Shown: positions 25,208 through 34,840, counted from the first letter of the stretch. The stretch is DNA of 64,000 nucleotides from Polynucleobacter sp. 73C-SIWE (GCF_018882465.1 NZ_JACVOK010000001.1:62001-126000); one strand, 5' to 3'. Notes: generated by a model from the letters alone, not told the origin. A program made the numbers and translations.

Positions 25208-28096
25208 ATGTTCAAAATATTTTCTAGCGACCCCGTGCATGACCCAATTAACAAGCAAGCACCAGCAACGGAGATCAAAAAAACTACCTGCTATATGTGC
25301 GCCTGTCGTTGCGGAATTAGAGCGCATCTACGAGATGGAAAATTAGTTTATATCGATGGCAATCCTGAGCACCCTTTAAATCAAGGCGTTATCTGTGCTA
25401 AGGGCGCCTCAGGAATCATGAAACAGAATTCTCCTGCACGCATCACGCAGCCGCTACTTCGTAAGGCTGGCAGCGAAAGAGGTGATGGTGAGTTTGAACC
25501 AATTAGCTGGGAAAAAGCATTTGATATTCTGACTGAGCGTCTTGCCAAAATTCGCACCACTGATCCCAAGAAATTTGCCCTCTTTACTGGTCGCGACCAG
25601 ATGCAAGCTCTTACCGGTTTATTTGCAAGGCAGTTTGGCACGCCGAACTATGCTGCTCATGGAGGCTTCTGCTCTGTCAATATGGCGGCCGGCATGATCT
25701 ATACGATTGGCGGAAGCTTCTGGGAGTTTGGCGGCCCAGATTTAGATCAAGCGAAATTGTTTGTCATGATTGGAACGGCAGAAGATCATCACAGCAACCC
25801 AATGAAGATTGCTTTATCGAAATTCAAACGGGCTGGTGGTCGCTTTATCTCAATCAACCCAGTGAGAACTGGATATTCTGCTATTGCCGATGAATGGATT
25901 CCGATCAAACCGGGTACTGATGGCGCTTTGTTTATGGCCTTGATGCATGAGCTTATTCGCCTTGAAAAATACGACGCCCCATTCTTAAAGCGCTTTAGTA
26001 ACTCAGCGCAATTAGTGTGTATGGATTCGGGACCGGAAGAAGGTTTGTTTCTGTACGACCCTGACTCTGATCCACTGAATACAGATTTACCGCATAACAA
26101 ATATATCTGGGATGAAAAATCCCAAAGTGCGAAACCCTGCTTTGCACCAGGAAGCTCACCTACCCTGCTTGGTGAATATGTGATGGGCCCAGGCCCACAT
26201 CAAGGTAAAAAAGTTGCTCCTGCATTTGAATTACTAAAAAGACAAGTCTGCGAAACTACTCCAGAGTGGGCTGCTGCCATTACCAGTATTCCAGCAGAAC
26301 GGATTCGTAAGCTTGCCCTTGAAATGGCAGACACTGCATTCGGTCAAGAGTTTAAGTTACCTATTCAATGGACTGATTCTTGGGGTGAAAAGCATGACTC
26401 TGTAACTGGTAGGCCAGTTGCTTTCCATGCCATGCGCGGCTTATCTGCTCACTCCAATGGATTCCAGACAACTAGAGGTCTAGCGGTACTGATGTCACTC
26501 TTAGGAACCATTGATCGTCCGGGTGGTTTTAGACACAAAGCTCCCTACCCAAGACAGGTGCCGCCCAATGCGAAACCGCCTTCTTCTGAAAATGATATCA
26601 AGCCAAACACCCCGCTGGCTAAACCTCCGCTGGGATGGCCAACACAGCCAGAAGATTTAGCGTTGGACTCTGATGGCAAACCACTGCGTATTGATAAAGC
26701 ATATTCCTGGGAGCATCCCTTAGCTGCGCACGGTTTAATGCATAACGTGATTACTAACGCTGTTAAAGGTGATCCGTATTCCATTGATACGCTGATGATC
26801 TTCATGGCTAATATGTCCTGGAATTCCACCATGAATACCATGGAGGTTCGCGAACATCTCAATGCAAAAGGTGATGATGGCGAATTTAAGATTCCATTCC
26901 TCGTTGTGTGCGATGCATTCCAATCAGAGATGGTGGATTTTGCAGACCTAGTACTACCTGACACCACCTACCTTGAGCGCCATGATGTGATGAGCATGCT
27001 AGATAGACCAATCTCTGAATTTGATGGTCCTGTTGATTCTGTTCGCATTCCCGTTCTCGAACCCCTAGGCGAGTGCAAACCATTTCAGGAAGTACTGATT
27101 GAGCTGGCTTCTCGCTTAAAGTTTCCTGCATTCACTACCCCAGAGGGGGATCGCAAGTTTAAAGATTACCCAGACTTTATTACCCGCTTCCAAACCACTC
27201 CTGACTCAGGTATTGGCTTCTTAAGTGGTTGGCGTGGCAAAGATGGTGATAAACCACTACGCGGTGAACCTAATCCAAACCAGTGGCAAAAATATGCTGA
27301 GAATAATTGCGTTCACCAATATCACATGCCTCCCGAGCATCAATATATGCGTAACTGGAACAAGGGCTATTTAGACTTCTCAAAGGAGAACGCCCTACGC
27401 CAAAAGAACGATCCAATCATGATTGCGATTTACTCGGATATCCTGCAGCGCTTTAGATTGGCATCCACCGGAAAACGTCCAGGCGCACAACCTCCAGAGC
27501 ATCTGAAGGCGCGTATCTATAAATACTTTGATCCACTACCTTTCTGGTATCCACCACTTGAAGATGAGGCTACTGATCTCACGAAATTTACCCTCAATGC
27601 CATTACCCAACGTCCAATGGCAATGTACCACTCATGGGACTCACAAAACGCCTGGTTAAGACAAATCCATAGTCATAACTATTTGTACGTCAACACCGCT
27701 ACTGCACTCAAGAGTGGTATCGCTGATGGCGCCTGGATGTGGATTGAGTCTCAATGGGGGAAAGTTCGCTGCATGGCAAGACATTCCGAGGCAGTTGACC
27801 CAGGAACAGTATGGACCTGGAATGCGATTGGTAAAGCAGAATCCGCTTGGAGCTTGAGCAACGATGCAGATGAATCTAAAAAAGGATTTCTGCTAAACCA
27901 CCTGATCTCAGAAGAGCTTCCATTGGGAGGCTTTACTGTAAGCAATTCCGATCCGATTACTGGACAGGCTGGATGGTATGACGTCCGTGTGCGACTGGCT
28001 CCAGCCGATGAAAATGAACCAAAAGAAACTTGGCCACAAGTAAAAGCATTTGAAGTCCCCGGAATGGCTCTCAAAAAATCGGGAGAGACAAAATGA
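25208..28096 (+). CDS. soeA: Molybdopterin oxidoreductase, probable sulfite dehydrogenase SoeA
   Basis: The protein has 962 residues of the DMSO reductase family. An N-terminal [4Fe-4S] site (CYMCACRCG then ICAKG, about residues 23-64) precedes the bis-MGD domains and a C-terminal molydopterin-dinucleotide-binding domain beginning near HSHNYLYVN. There is no twin-arginine signal, so the enzyme is cytoplasmic, as in SoeABC of Allochromatium and Ruegeria. Those enzymes oxidise sulfite to sulfate and pass electrons to quinone. Location between pta and the Fe-S and membrane subunits in a sulfonate island supports this. Other CISM substrates such as thiosulfate or polysulfide are less likely here. 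Confidence 0.82.
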   Translation: MFKIFSSDPVHDPINKQAPATEIKKTTCYMCACRCGIRAHLRDGKLVYIDGNPEHPLNQGVICAKGASGIMKQNSPARITQPLLRKAGSERGDGEFEPISWEKAFDILTERLAKIRTTDPKKFALFTGRDQMQALTGLFARQFGTPNYAAHGGFCSVNMAAGMIYTIGGSFWEFGGPDLDQAKLFVMIGTAEDHHSNPMKIALSKFKRAGGRFISINPVRTGYSAIADEWIPIKPGTDGALFMALMHELIRLEKYDAPFLKRFSNSAQLVCMDSGPEEGLFLYDPDSDPLNTDLPHNKYIWDEKSQSAKPCFAPGSSPTLLGEYVMGPGPHQGKKVAPAFELLKRQVCETTPEWAAAITSIPAERIRKLALEMADTAFGQEFKLPIQWTDSWGEKHDSVTGRPVAFHAMRGLSAHSNGFQTTRGLAVLMSLLGTIDRPGGFRHKAPYPRQVPPNAKPPSSENDIKPNTPLAKPPLGWPTQPEDLALDSDGKPLRIDKAYSWEHPLAAHGLMHNVITNAVKGDPYSIDTLMIFMANMSWNSTMNTMEVREHLNAKGDDGEFKIPFLVVCDAFQSEMVDFADLVLPDTTYLERHDVMSMLDRPISEFDGPVDSVRIPVLEPLGECKPFQEVLIELASRLKFPAFTTPEGDRKFKDYPDFITRFQTTPDSGIGFLSGWRGKDGDKPLRGEPNPNQWQKYAENNCVHQYHMPPEHQYMRNWNKGYLDFSKENALRQKNDPIMIAIYSDILQRFRLASTGKRPGAQPPEHLKARIYKYFDPLPFWYPPLEDEATDLTKFTLNAITQRPMAMYHSWDSQNAWLRQIHSHNYLYVNTATALKSGIADGAWMWIESQWGKVRCMARHSEAVDPGTVWTWNAIGKAESAWSLSNDADESKKGFLLNHLISEELPLGGFTVSNSDPITGQAGWYDVRVRLAPADENEPKETWPQVKAFEVPGMALKKSGETK

Positions 28097-28752
28097 GTAA
28101 AAAAAATAAACAGCTAGCTCTCGTTATTGACCTGAATGTATGCGTGGGATGCCATGCTTGCGTTACTTCTTGCAAGGAGTGGAATACTTCTGGCTCAGCA
28201 GGCCCTTTGACTGATCTGAATGCCTATGGCGCCAGTCCAAGTGGAACCTTCTTCAATCGAGTACAAACTTTCGAAGCAGGCACTTTCCCCAACACACAAA
28301 CAGTTCACTTTCCAAAGTCCTGTCTACATTGCGAAGAGCCTCCTTGCGTTCCGGTTTGCCCGACAGGTGCAAGCTATAAACGCAAAGAGGATGGCATTGT
28401 TCTGGTGGACTATGAGAAATGTATCGGCTGCAGCTATTGCTCTTGGGCCTGCCCTTACGGCGCTCGCGAGCTCGATGAAGAGCGTCAAGTGATGACCAAG
28501 TGCACTCTCTGCGTAGATCGAATCTATAGCGAGACTTTGCCAGAGGCTGAGAAGAAGCCTGCCTGCGTTCTAGCCTGCCCTACTAGCGCACGTATTTTTG
28601 GCGATGTCCATGATCCAGAATCTGACGCCAGTAAAGCGATCGAGGAGCGCTCCGGCTATGCACTCATGCCTGAATGGGAAACCCAACCAGCCAATCATTA
28701 TTTACCGCGTTCCATTATGGAAACAATTGATGCAGCAAGGAATGACAAATAA
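28093..28752 (+). CDS. soeB: Four-cluster ferredoxin subunit, probable SoeB
   Basis: The protein has 219 residues with four Cys motifs: CVGCHACVTSCKEW, CLHCEEPPCVPVCPTGA, CIGCSYCSWACPYGA and CTLCVDR with PACVLACP. This is the DmsB/PhsB/SoeB electron-transfer subunit. The start overlaps the soeA stop (ATGA) and the stop overlaps the soeC start (TAATG). It carries electrons from the molybdenum subunit to the membrane subunit. Confidence 0.88.
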   Translation: MSKKNKQLALVIDLNVCVGCHACVTSCKEWNTSGSAGPLTDLNAYGASPSGTFFNRVQTFEAGTFPNTQTVHFPKSCLHCEEPPCVPVCPTGASYKRKEDGIVLVDYEKCIGCSYCSWACPYGARELDEERQVMTKCTLCVDRIYSETLPEAEKKPACVLACPTSARIFGDVHDPESDASKAIEERSGYALMPEWETQPANHYLPRSIMETIDAARNDK

Positions 28753-29687
28753 TGCGTCCACAATTTTCAATTATTTTCTTTACTACCTTGGTCGGAATGG
28801 CTCAAGGCCTGCTATTTTTTATAGCGCTAGCAAACTTGCATAATCAATCTATTCCCAATGCATTTCTCACCAATCTAGCTCTACCAGTTGCTTTTGCTAT
28901 CCTAGCTTTAAGTCTGATTGCCTCATTCTTTCACCTGGGCCACCCTGAGAGAGCATGGCGCGCTGCCATGATGTGGAGAACTTCTTGGCTATCAAGAGAG
29001 GTGATCGCCCTACCGGCAGTCATGGCTGTAACGGTGGTAATTTTCCTTTATGCAGGCTTTGGCGAAGTACCACAGTGGCTATGGATTGTCCTGCTATTTA
29101 CTACGATAGTCCTTTGGGTATGTACCGCCAAAATCTATCAATGTATTCGCTTCATTCAAGAGTGGTCGCATCCTTCCACCTTAACTAACTTTATTCTGCT
29201 GGGCGCAACTTCTGGCTGGATTTTGTTAGAACTACTAATTGCGCTATGGGGCGATACCTCAGCGCAATTGATTGATGCCCCACTCTCTGTCATTGCTTTT
29301 GTATTGTTGTTTCTATCGTTGAGTCTGAAGCTTTGGATTTGGAGCCGCAATCGTAAGCTGAAGCCAAAATCGAACCTGGCGACGGCGACTGGAATTAAGG
29401 GTAATAATATTCGCCAAACTTCGATGGGACTCATGGGTGGCAGTTTTAACACTCGCGAATTCTTTCATCATCAAACAGATAAAGTGATTGCCAATATACG
29501 CAAGATTATTTTGCTTTGTGCCTATGTCATCCCCATGATCTTGATGGCCTATGCGATCACCTCACCTAATTTCTTAGTGATTACATTGGCATTGCTCATT
29601 AACTACCTGGGCTTACTTGCCGAAAGATGGATGTTTTTTGCAGAAGCAAATCATCCCCAAAATTTGTACTATCAAAGAGTCTCTTAA
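28752..29687 (+). CDS. soeC: DmsC-type membrane anchor subunit, probable SoeC
   Basis: The protein has 311 residues with about eight hydrophobic segments and the DmsC-like stretch FFHLGHPERAWRAAMMWRTSWLSREV near residues 61-86. It anchors SoeAB at the inner face of the membrane and delivers electrons to quinone. It is the third gene of soeABC, with a nitroreductase gene 9 bases downstream. Confidence 0.87.
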   Translation: MRPQFSIIFFTTLVGMAQGLLFFIALANLHNQSIPNAFLTNLALPVAFAILALSLIASFFHLGHPERAWRAAMMWRTSWLSREVIALPAVMAVTVVIFLYAGFGEVPQWLWIVLLFTTIVLWVCTAKIYQCIRFIQEWSHPSTLTNFILLGATSGWILLELLIALWGDTSAQLIDAPLSVIAFVLLFLSLSLKLWIWSRNRKLKPKSNLATATGIKGNNIRQTSMGLMGGSFNTREFFHHQTDKVIANIRKIILLCAYVIPMILMAYAITSPNFLVITLALLINYLGLLAERWMFFAEANHPQNLYYQRVS

Positions 29688-29696
29688 GCACAACCG

Positions 29697-30272
29697 ATGC
29701 TCATGGATCAATTTGCCGAACAGCTCATCAATGGCAGAACCCATGTATCTCCTAAAAGACTAGGTAGTCCTGGGCCCAGTACATCCCAAAAAGAGACTAT
29801 TCTCTTGGCGGCTAATGCGGCCCCTGATCACGGCAGAATGGTGCCATGGCGATTCATTGAGATTCAAGAGGGTAGTCGTTCTGCACTTGGGGAGGTCTTC
29901 CGTCAGTGTCTATTAGACCGAGATCAAGCAGCTACTCCAACACAACAACAAGAGGCGCTTGATAAAGCTTCTCGAGGCCCACTGCTCTTGCTAGCCATAG
30001 CAAATTACAAAGAAAGTAATGAAGATATCAGCAAGCAAGAAAAGCTGATATCTCTTGGATGCGCTATTCAAAATATTCTATTGAGCGCTTACGCTTTTGG
30101 ATTTGGCTCCGGATTATCCAGTGGCCGAGCTCTACAAAGTGACCGAGTTAGATCACTATTTAAACTTACAAATGACGAAGAACCAATCTGCTTTATTACG
30201 ATTGGCACTGTATTAAAAAATAAGCCTGGTCGAATCCGGCCAGGCTTATCTGAATACCACTCCATTTTTTAA
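29697..30272 (+). CDS. Nitroreductase-family flavoprotein
   Basis: The protein has 191 residues, close to the YdjA/RutE-like short nitroreductases. The FMN-binding start is LLAANAAPDHGRMVPWRF, and GCAIQNILLSAYAFGFGSGLSSG marks the second half. It likely uses FMN with NAD(P)H. Its role beside soeABC is not known. The 3' end converges with the AcnX small subunit gene (4-base overlap) and holds a hairpin that acts in the other direction. Confidence 0.85.
   Translation: MLMDQFAEQLINGRTHVSPKRLGSPGPSTSQKETILLAANAAPDHGRMVPWRFIEIQEGSRSALGEVFRQCLLDRDQAATPTQQQEALDKASRGPLLLLAIANYKESNEDISKQEKLISLGCAIQNILLSAYAFGFGSGLSSGRALQSDRVRSLFKLTNDEEPICFITIGTVLKNKPGRIRPGLSEYHSIF
30221..30248 (-). terminator. Terminator of the xsc-AcnX operon inside the nitroreductase 3' end
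   Basis: TAAGCCTGG (30221-30229) and CCAGGCTTA (30240-30248) form a perfect 9-base stem with a 10-base loop. On the minus strand it is followed by six T, so it should end the transcript coming from xsc. It lies within the coding end of the nitroreductase gene. Confidence 0.8.
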
Positions 30273-30685
30273 GAACTCCAGAGTACTTCGACTGTTTGGT
30301 TCTTAGTATCAATTCGCAATCTTGCTCCGCTAGCAATAGCCTGTGTAATATCACAATCAAAACCACTTAACATGGGGATGCCAGCATGGGCTGCGCCCTG
30401 AGCTAAGATTGGATTTACAGCATTGAAAATAATCGCTGATGGGCAAAGATCTCTAGACTTCATTTCATAAAGCATCCAGGCGCTTGCTACGCCACCTTTA
30501 GCGGCATCTAGCACCAAAATTTTATCTTTATAGGACTGGCCAAATAGTTTATGAGCAGGTCGTGAAAATACCCCCTTCAGACGATCTAAATCGTAACGAG
30601 CTGAAAATCCATCAGATGCACTGAGGCACTCACCTTCGATACTCTGACCTTGAGCGTGTTTCGCTTTATATATTTTTCCACTCAC
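30269..30685 (-). CDS. Aconitase X small subunit (DUF126)
   Basis: The protein has 138 residues from GTG 30685, chosen because GGGAGA lies six bases upstream and the codon overlaps the large-subunit stop (GTGA). A longer frame to 30718 would begin MCASC and has no ribosome site. The swivelling-domain features of DUF126 are seen: GECLSASDGFSARYDLDRL, KILVLDAAKGGVASAWMLYEM and FNAVNPILAQGAAHAGIPM. With the large subunit it forms a two-chain AcnX hydro-lyase. Confidence 0.85.
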   Translation of the reverse strand: MSGKIYKAKHAQGQSIEGECLSASDGFSARYDLDRLKGVFSRPAHKLFGQSYKDKILVLDAAKGGVASAWMLYEMKSRDLCPSAIIFNAVNPILAQGAAHAGIPMLSGFDCDITQAIASGARLRIDTKNQTVEVLWSS

Positions 30686-31914
30686 TTTAATCTCCCGGTT
30701 ACGGCAGCTTGCACACAATCTTCCATCGATGCCAACATTGGTGTATAGCCATAGCCGCCCAAAATATTAACTATCTTTGCGCTATTCGTTGCCAACACCT
30801 TCCATCCATTTGTCTCGGCAATTTCTCTGGCGTAAGACTGATAGAAGCACATGCCAGAAAATACTGTTCCACCAGCATTCTCAATCATTTCGGTATAGCC
30901 CATACGATCAGAGTCAGGCTTTACCTGAGGACTGGTCATAGCAAGTAAAGGCTTGATAAATTTCTTGCCATTACATAACTCAGCAATACTCTTCATTTCC
31001 ATCAAACTTAATTGCGGAGCTGAAAATACAACTACATCAATCTCCTCTGCAATCCTGTATGAATTTTGCAGCCCCATTACCTCTTCTTTAGTAATGAGAG
31101 CCTCTGGGAGATGTAAATATTCCAGATCGCGCGAGCGCAAGGCTTCAGGAGTCACGCCAAGTACATGAAATAAGGCTGTAGAACCAAAGCTAGCCATAGC
31201 TGCGCCAAAATGCTTCATGGCATCGGATCCAGGATGACCTTCAATCCCTTCAAGTACAGGCACTGACCAATAGTTACCTGATTTTTTACCAATCAATCCA
31301 CCCAGTGCGCCCCATTCATTTAAAGTCTGAGGGGTCCATGAAGTTTTGAAACGATGAGTTGGCTTGCGATGCTCATCTAGGTGATAGCCATAACGCGGAG
31401 TTCTGCCGGTAAGACCTGCTGCTAATGCCGAAGGGCCACCCTCAAAATTGGAGCGCGCACCACAAACGCTATTTGAGTAGATCACAACACCTGTATCGCC
31501 AAATGCTAAATGCTCACCATAAACTGGAGCCATAATTGTTTGGTAGTTAATACAGGTATCCGTCATTGATACCCCCATTTTTACAAAAGCATCGATCGCC
31601 CGTCTCTCCAACTCAAGCATTTTTTCAGTTTGACCCAATTGCTTTGCTTTAGTGAAATCGGTACCTCTTGGATCGGTGATGGTTGGAATGCGAACCATTC
31701 GATCTGCAGTGGAATATTTTGCAAGGCCCTCTAACCACTCAACACCAGCCTCACCCAAACTCTCGGTATCAGCCATGATGTGAGCCTGAGATACAGGAAC
31801 TAAGTCATTGGCTCCAAAAAATTCACCGACCTTAATTTGATGTTGAATTGCTATCTGCCTTACTGGACCAAACTCACCAGCAAGCATTGCCTTTTCTTCT
31901 GCATTCAGTTTCAT
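30682..31914 (-). CDS. Aconitase X catalytic subunit (DUF521)
   Basis: The protein has 410 residues. Probable Fe-S or metal ligand Cys lie in TDTCINY, NSVCGARSNFEGG and FSGMCFYQ, all in the usual AcnX places. Characterised AcnX enzymes include cis-3-hydroxyproline dehydratase in bacteria and phosphomevalonate dehydratase in archaea; many subgroups have no known substrate. Here it lies in the order xsc, tctC, AcnX-L, AcnX-S on one strand with a single terminator. No hydroxyproline gene is nearby. The substrate is unknown; a hydroxy acid related to sulfonates is possible. Confidence 0.87.
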   Translation of the reverse strand: MKLNAEEKAMLAGEFGPVRQIAIQHQIKVGEFFGANDLVPVSQAHIMADTESLGEAGVEWLEGLAKYSTADRMVRIPTITDPRGTDFTKAKQLGQTEKMLELERRAIDAFVKMGVSMTDTCINYQTIMAPVYGEHLAFGDTGVVIYSNSVCGARSNFEGGPSALAAGLTGRTPRYGYHLDEHRKPTHRFKTSWTPQTLNEWGALGGLIGKKSGNYWSVPVLEGIEGHPGSDAMKHFGAAMASFGSTALFHVLGVTPEALRSRDLEYLHLPEALITKEEVMGLQNSYRIAEEIDVVVFSAPQLSLMEMKSIAELCNGKKFIKPLLAMTSPQVKPDSDRMGYTEMIENAGGTVFSGMCFYQSYAREIAETNGWKVLATNSAKIVNILGGYGYTPMLASMEDCVQAAVTGRLK

Positions 31915-31932
31915 TTGTTTTCTTATTTACTA

Positions 31933-32916
31933 TTAATCAACAGTAGCGCCAGAATCACGAACTACTCTAGCCCACTTAGCAATCTCACTAGTTTGGAAGT
32001 TGGCTAAGCTTTCCTTAAAGTCAGTATTTGGTTGAACACCTAAATTACCCAGGCGCTCCTTGAATGCGGCTGATTGTGCAATCTTCTCAGTATCAGCTCT
32101 CAGTTTTTTTGTAATTGGCTCTGGTAATTTAGCCGGAGCAAATAAAGCCCACCATGCAGTTGATTCAAATTGCGGATAACCCAACTCAGCTACAGTAGGC
32201 GTATTTGGCAACAAAGGTGAACGGGTTTTACTCGTCACTGCCAAGGCACGCAACTTGCCTGAGGTGATATGCGGCAATACAGACTGAATTGGATCAAACA
32301 TCAATGGGATTTGATTACCAATGAGGTCAGTTACAGCAGGAGCGCTTCCTTTATAGGGAATATGCTTCAATTTAATCTGGGTAGTAGATTCAAATAGCGC
32401 TGCAGTTAAATGTCCTGGAGTTCCATTTCCAGCAGTTCCATAGGCAATTGTCTCGGGCTTTGATCGAGCCTCTGCAATCAATTCAGCAAGCGTCTTAATA
32501 CGATCACTCGAATTCACCACAATCACTACAGGAGCGGTCGCCACTAAAGCGATAGGCGTGAAATCTCTTGTCATGTCATACGGCAACTGTTTGTAAAGGC
32601 TGCCATTAATTGCATTTGTACCGACAGTGCCCATGAACAAGGTATAACCATCGGGAGCAGACTTAGCAACGAGATCCGCACCAATTGACCCACCAGCTCC
32701 GCCCTTATTCTCAATCACTACTTGTTCCTTAAGACTTTCACCAAGCAATAAGGCTAGTGGTCGAGCAACAATATCAGTTGGACCTCCCGGAGGAAATGGC
32801 ACGATTAAGCGAATCGGCTTAATCGGATAGGCCTGCGCCATTACATTACTTGAAAGCAAAACTAATCCAAAACATACCAAGAAACATTTACAAACTTTTA
32901 TTATTAGGTTATTCAT
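31933..32916 (-). CDS. TctC/Bug-family periplasmic receptor
   Basis: The protein has 327 residues with a Sec signal peptide (to about residue 28, ending NVMAQ) and the motifs IRLIVPFPPGGPTDIVARP, IENKGGAGGSIGAD and HIPYKGSAPAVTDLIGNQ. It lies between xsc and the AcnX genes in one operon. Like the other two receptors here it lacks TctA/TctB partners in the window. Its ligand may be the substrate of AcnX or a sulfonate. Confidence 0.92.
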   Translation of the reverse strand: MNNLIIKVCKCFLVCFGLVLLSSNVMAQAYPIKPIRLIVPFPPGGPTDIVARPLALLLGESLKEQVVIENKGGAGGSIGADLVAKSAPDGYTLFMGTVGTNAINGSLYKQLPYDMTRDFTPIALVATAPVVIVVNSSDRIKTLAELIAEARSKPETIAYGTAGNGTPGHLTAALFESTTQIKLKHIPYKGSAPAVTDLIGNQIPLMFDPIQSVLPHITSGKLRALAVTSKTRSPLLPNTPTVAELGYPQFESTAWWALFAPAKLPEPITKKLRADTEKIAQSAAFKERLGNLGVQPNTDFKESLANFQTSEIAKWARVVRDSGATVD

Positions 32917-33008
32917 CAGTCTGACCCTAGAAAAGTATGGATAGAAATAGTCTAGCGCAAAAGAAAAAGTCCAGTTAAACCGGACTCTCTCTTTATGCTC
33001 ATAACGTC

Positions 33009-34817
33009 TTATACGTAATCTTTGTATTTATCCAGGAAACGTACTGGCTTAGATAAGGCATCGCGGCGGAATGGATCGCCCAGTTCACGAGTACACATAA
33101 TCTCGATGACACAAGTCTTACCTTCCTTCATCTGCATATCAACTGCCTTCTTGAGGGCTGGACCAACCTGATCAAGTTGATCCACTATGATGCCTTCAGC
33201 GCCCATGGATTTCGCAATACCCGCAAAACTTGGGCTATCCAGCTCGCCCGCTACAAAACGGCGATTATAGAAATCTACCTGGTTCTTTTTCTCAGCGCCC
33301 CACTGACGATTATGGAAAACAATCGCAGTAACTGGGATATCGTGTCGCACAGCAGTCAAAATCTCCACCATACTCATTGCCCATGCACCATCTCCGGCAT
33401 AAGCAATTGCGGGACGATCAGGCGCCGCTGCTTTGGCCCCAATAATAGTTGGTAATGCATAACCACAGTTACCGAAACTCATTGGAGCAAAGAAGCTACG
33501 TGGTTTTTCAAAGCGCAGATAGCTATTGGCAACGGAGTTGATATTACCAATATCAGTGGACACCATTACGTCAGCAGGCATTGCTTTTTCAAGCTCGCGT
33601 AAAACTTGACGTGGGTGCAAGTAATGACCTCCTGTTGGAGTCACCTCTTTTTTCTGCTCTTCAATCATGTCTAAGCTGAATGGGTCTTTTTCATGAGTCC
33701 AATCATCTAACTCTTTTTCCCATGCTGCTTTTTCTGCTGCAATCGTTTTTGCACGTTCAGCCTTGCTTGCATCACAGGCTAAGGTCTTACCTTCCAGACG
33801 CTTGGTTAATGCAACTGCAGCAGCCTTAGCATCACCACAAATTCCTACAGAAATTTTCTTCACTAAGCCGAGCATCTTGTTGTCGGCATCGATTTGAATA
33901 ATCTTTGCATTTTTAGGCCAGTAGTCCATACCGTGTTGTGGCAATGTACCAAATGGCCCAAGGCGTGAACCAAGTGCAACCACCACGTCTGCCTGCGAGA
34001 TCAGCTTCATCGCAGCTTTAGAACCCTGATAACCGAGAGGGCCGCACCACAGTGGGTGGCTTGCCGGGAAAGAATCATTGTGTAGATAGCTATTCACTAC
34101 TGGAGCACCAAGGCGCTCAGCAAATGCCTTGCACTCTTCAACGGCATCACCCATTACTACGCCGCCACCAGAAATAATGACTGGGAACTTAGCGTTAGCC
34201 AAGAGCTCAGCTGCCTCATCTAAACTCTTTTCACCACCAGGACCACGATCGAGGCGATTCGGCTGCGGAATCTCTACTTCAATTTCACCATAGAAATAAT
34301 CACGCGGGATATTGAGTTGGGTTGGGCCCATTTCAGATAGAGCGCGATCAAAACAGCGGCCAGTAAATTCAGCCATGCGCTTAGGATTATTTACATGGCC
34401 CTGATATTTTGTGAACTCTTCGAACATTGGCAGTTGATTGGCTTCTTGGAACCCGCCTAAGCCCATGCCCATTGTTCCTGTTTCAGGTGTGATGATCACT
34501 ACTGGGCTGTGTGCCCAATAAGCAGCCGCAATTGCTGTAACGCAGTTGCTAATGCCGGGACCATTTTGTCCAATCACAACACCATGATTACCACTAACGC
34601 GAGCATAGCCATCAGCCATATGCGCCGCACCTTGTTCATGAACAACAGGGATCAAACGAATACCTGCTGGAGCAAAAATATCCATCGCATCCATAAATGC
34701 AGAGCCCATGATTCCAAATATATCCTTCACCTTATTGGCGACCATCGTCTCCACAAATGCTTCAGAAGGGGTCATTTTTTGCGGGCCGGTAGGTAAATTA
34801 GCGCCAGACTTAGACAT
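33009..34817 (-). CDS. xsc: Sulfoacetaldehyde acetyltransferase
   Basis: The protein has 602 residues, the usual Xsc length. It has the thiamine-diphosphate fold: catalytic Glu in PVVHEQGAAHMADGYAR, TPP/Mg motif GDGAWAMSMVEI with FHNRQWG, and the Xsc-type stretches IGQNGPGISN and MGLGGFQEANQ. TAGGAGAG precedes the ATG. Xsc converts sulfoacetaldehyde plus phosphate to acetyl phosphate and sulfite in the cytoplasm. It is the meeting point for sulfoacetate, taurine and isethionate routes. In this window SauS (20819-22228) makes its substrate and Pta (24288-25196) uses its product. Confidence 0.95.
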   Translation of the reverse strand: MSKSGANLPTGPQKMTPSEAFVETMVANKVKDIFGIMGSAFMDAMDIFAPAGIRLIPVVHEQGAAHMADGYARVSGNHGVVIGQNGPGISNCVTAIAAAYWAHSPVVIITPETGTMGMGLGGFQEANQLPMFEEFTKYQGHVNNPKRMAEFTGRCFDRALSEMGPTQLNIPRDYFYGEIEVEIPQPNRLDRGPGGEKSLDEAAELLANAKFPVIISGGGVVMGDAVEECKAFAERLGAPVVNSYLHNDSFPASHPLWCGPLGYQGSKAAMKLISQADVVVALGSRLGPFGTLPQHGMDYWPKNAKIIQIDADNKMLGLVKKISVGICGDAKAAAVALTKRLEGKTLACDASKAERAKTIAAEKAAWEKELDDWTHEKDPFSLDMIEEQKKEVTPTGGHYLHPRQVLRELEKAMPADVMVSTDIGNINSVANSYLRFEKPRSFFAPMSFGNCGYALPTIIGAKAAAPDRPAIAYAGDGAWAMSMVEILTAVRHDIPVTAIVFHNRQWGAEKKNQVDFYNRRFVAGELDSPSFAGIAKSMGAEGIIVDQLDQVGPALKKAVDMQMKEGKTCVIEIMCTRELGDPFRRDALSKPVRFLDKYKDYV

Positions 34818-34840
34818 AAAGCTCTCCTAGGTATTCAATT

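Noticed and set aside
25208-25300. Tat signal on the molybdoenzyme
   Set aside because: The N-terminus has no twin Arg and no hydrophobic stretch; the first Cys of the cluster is near residue 23.
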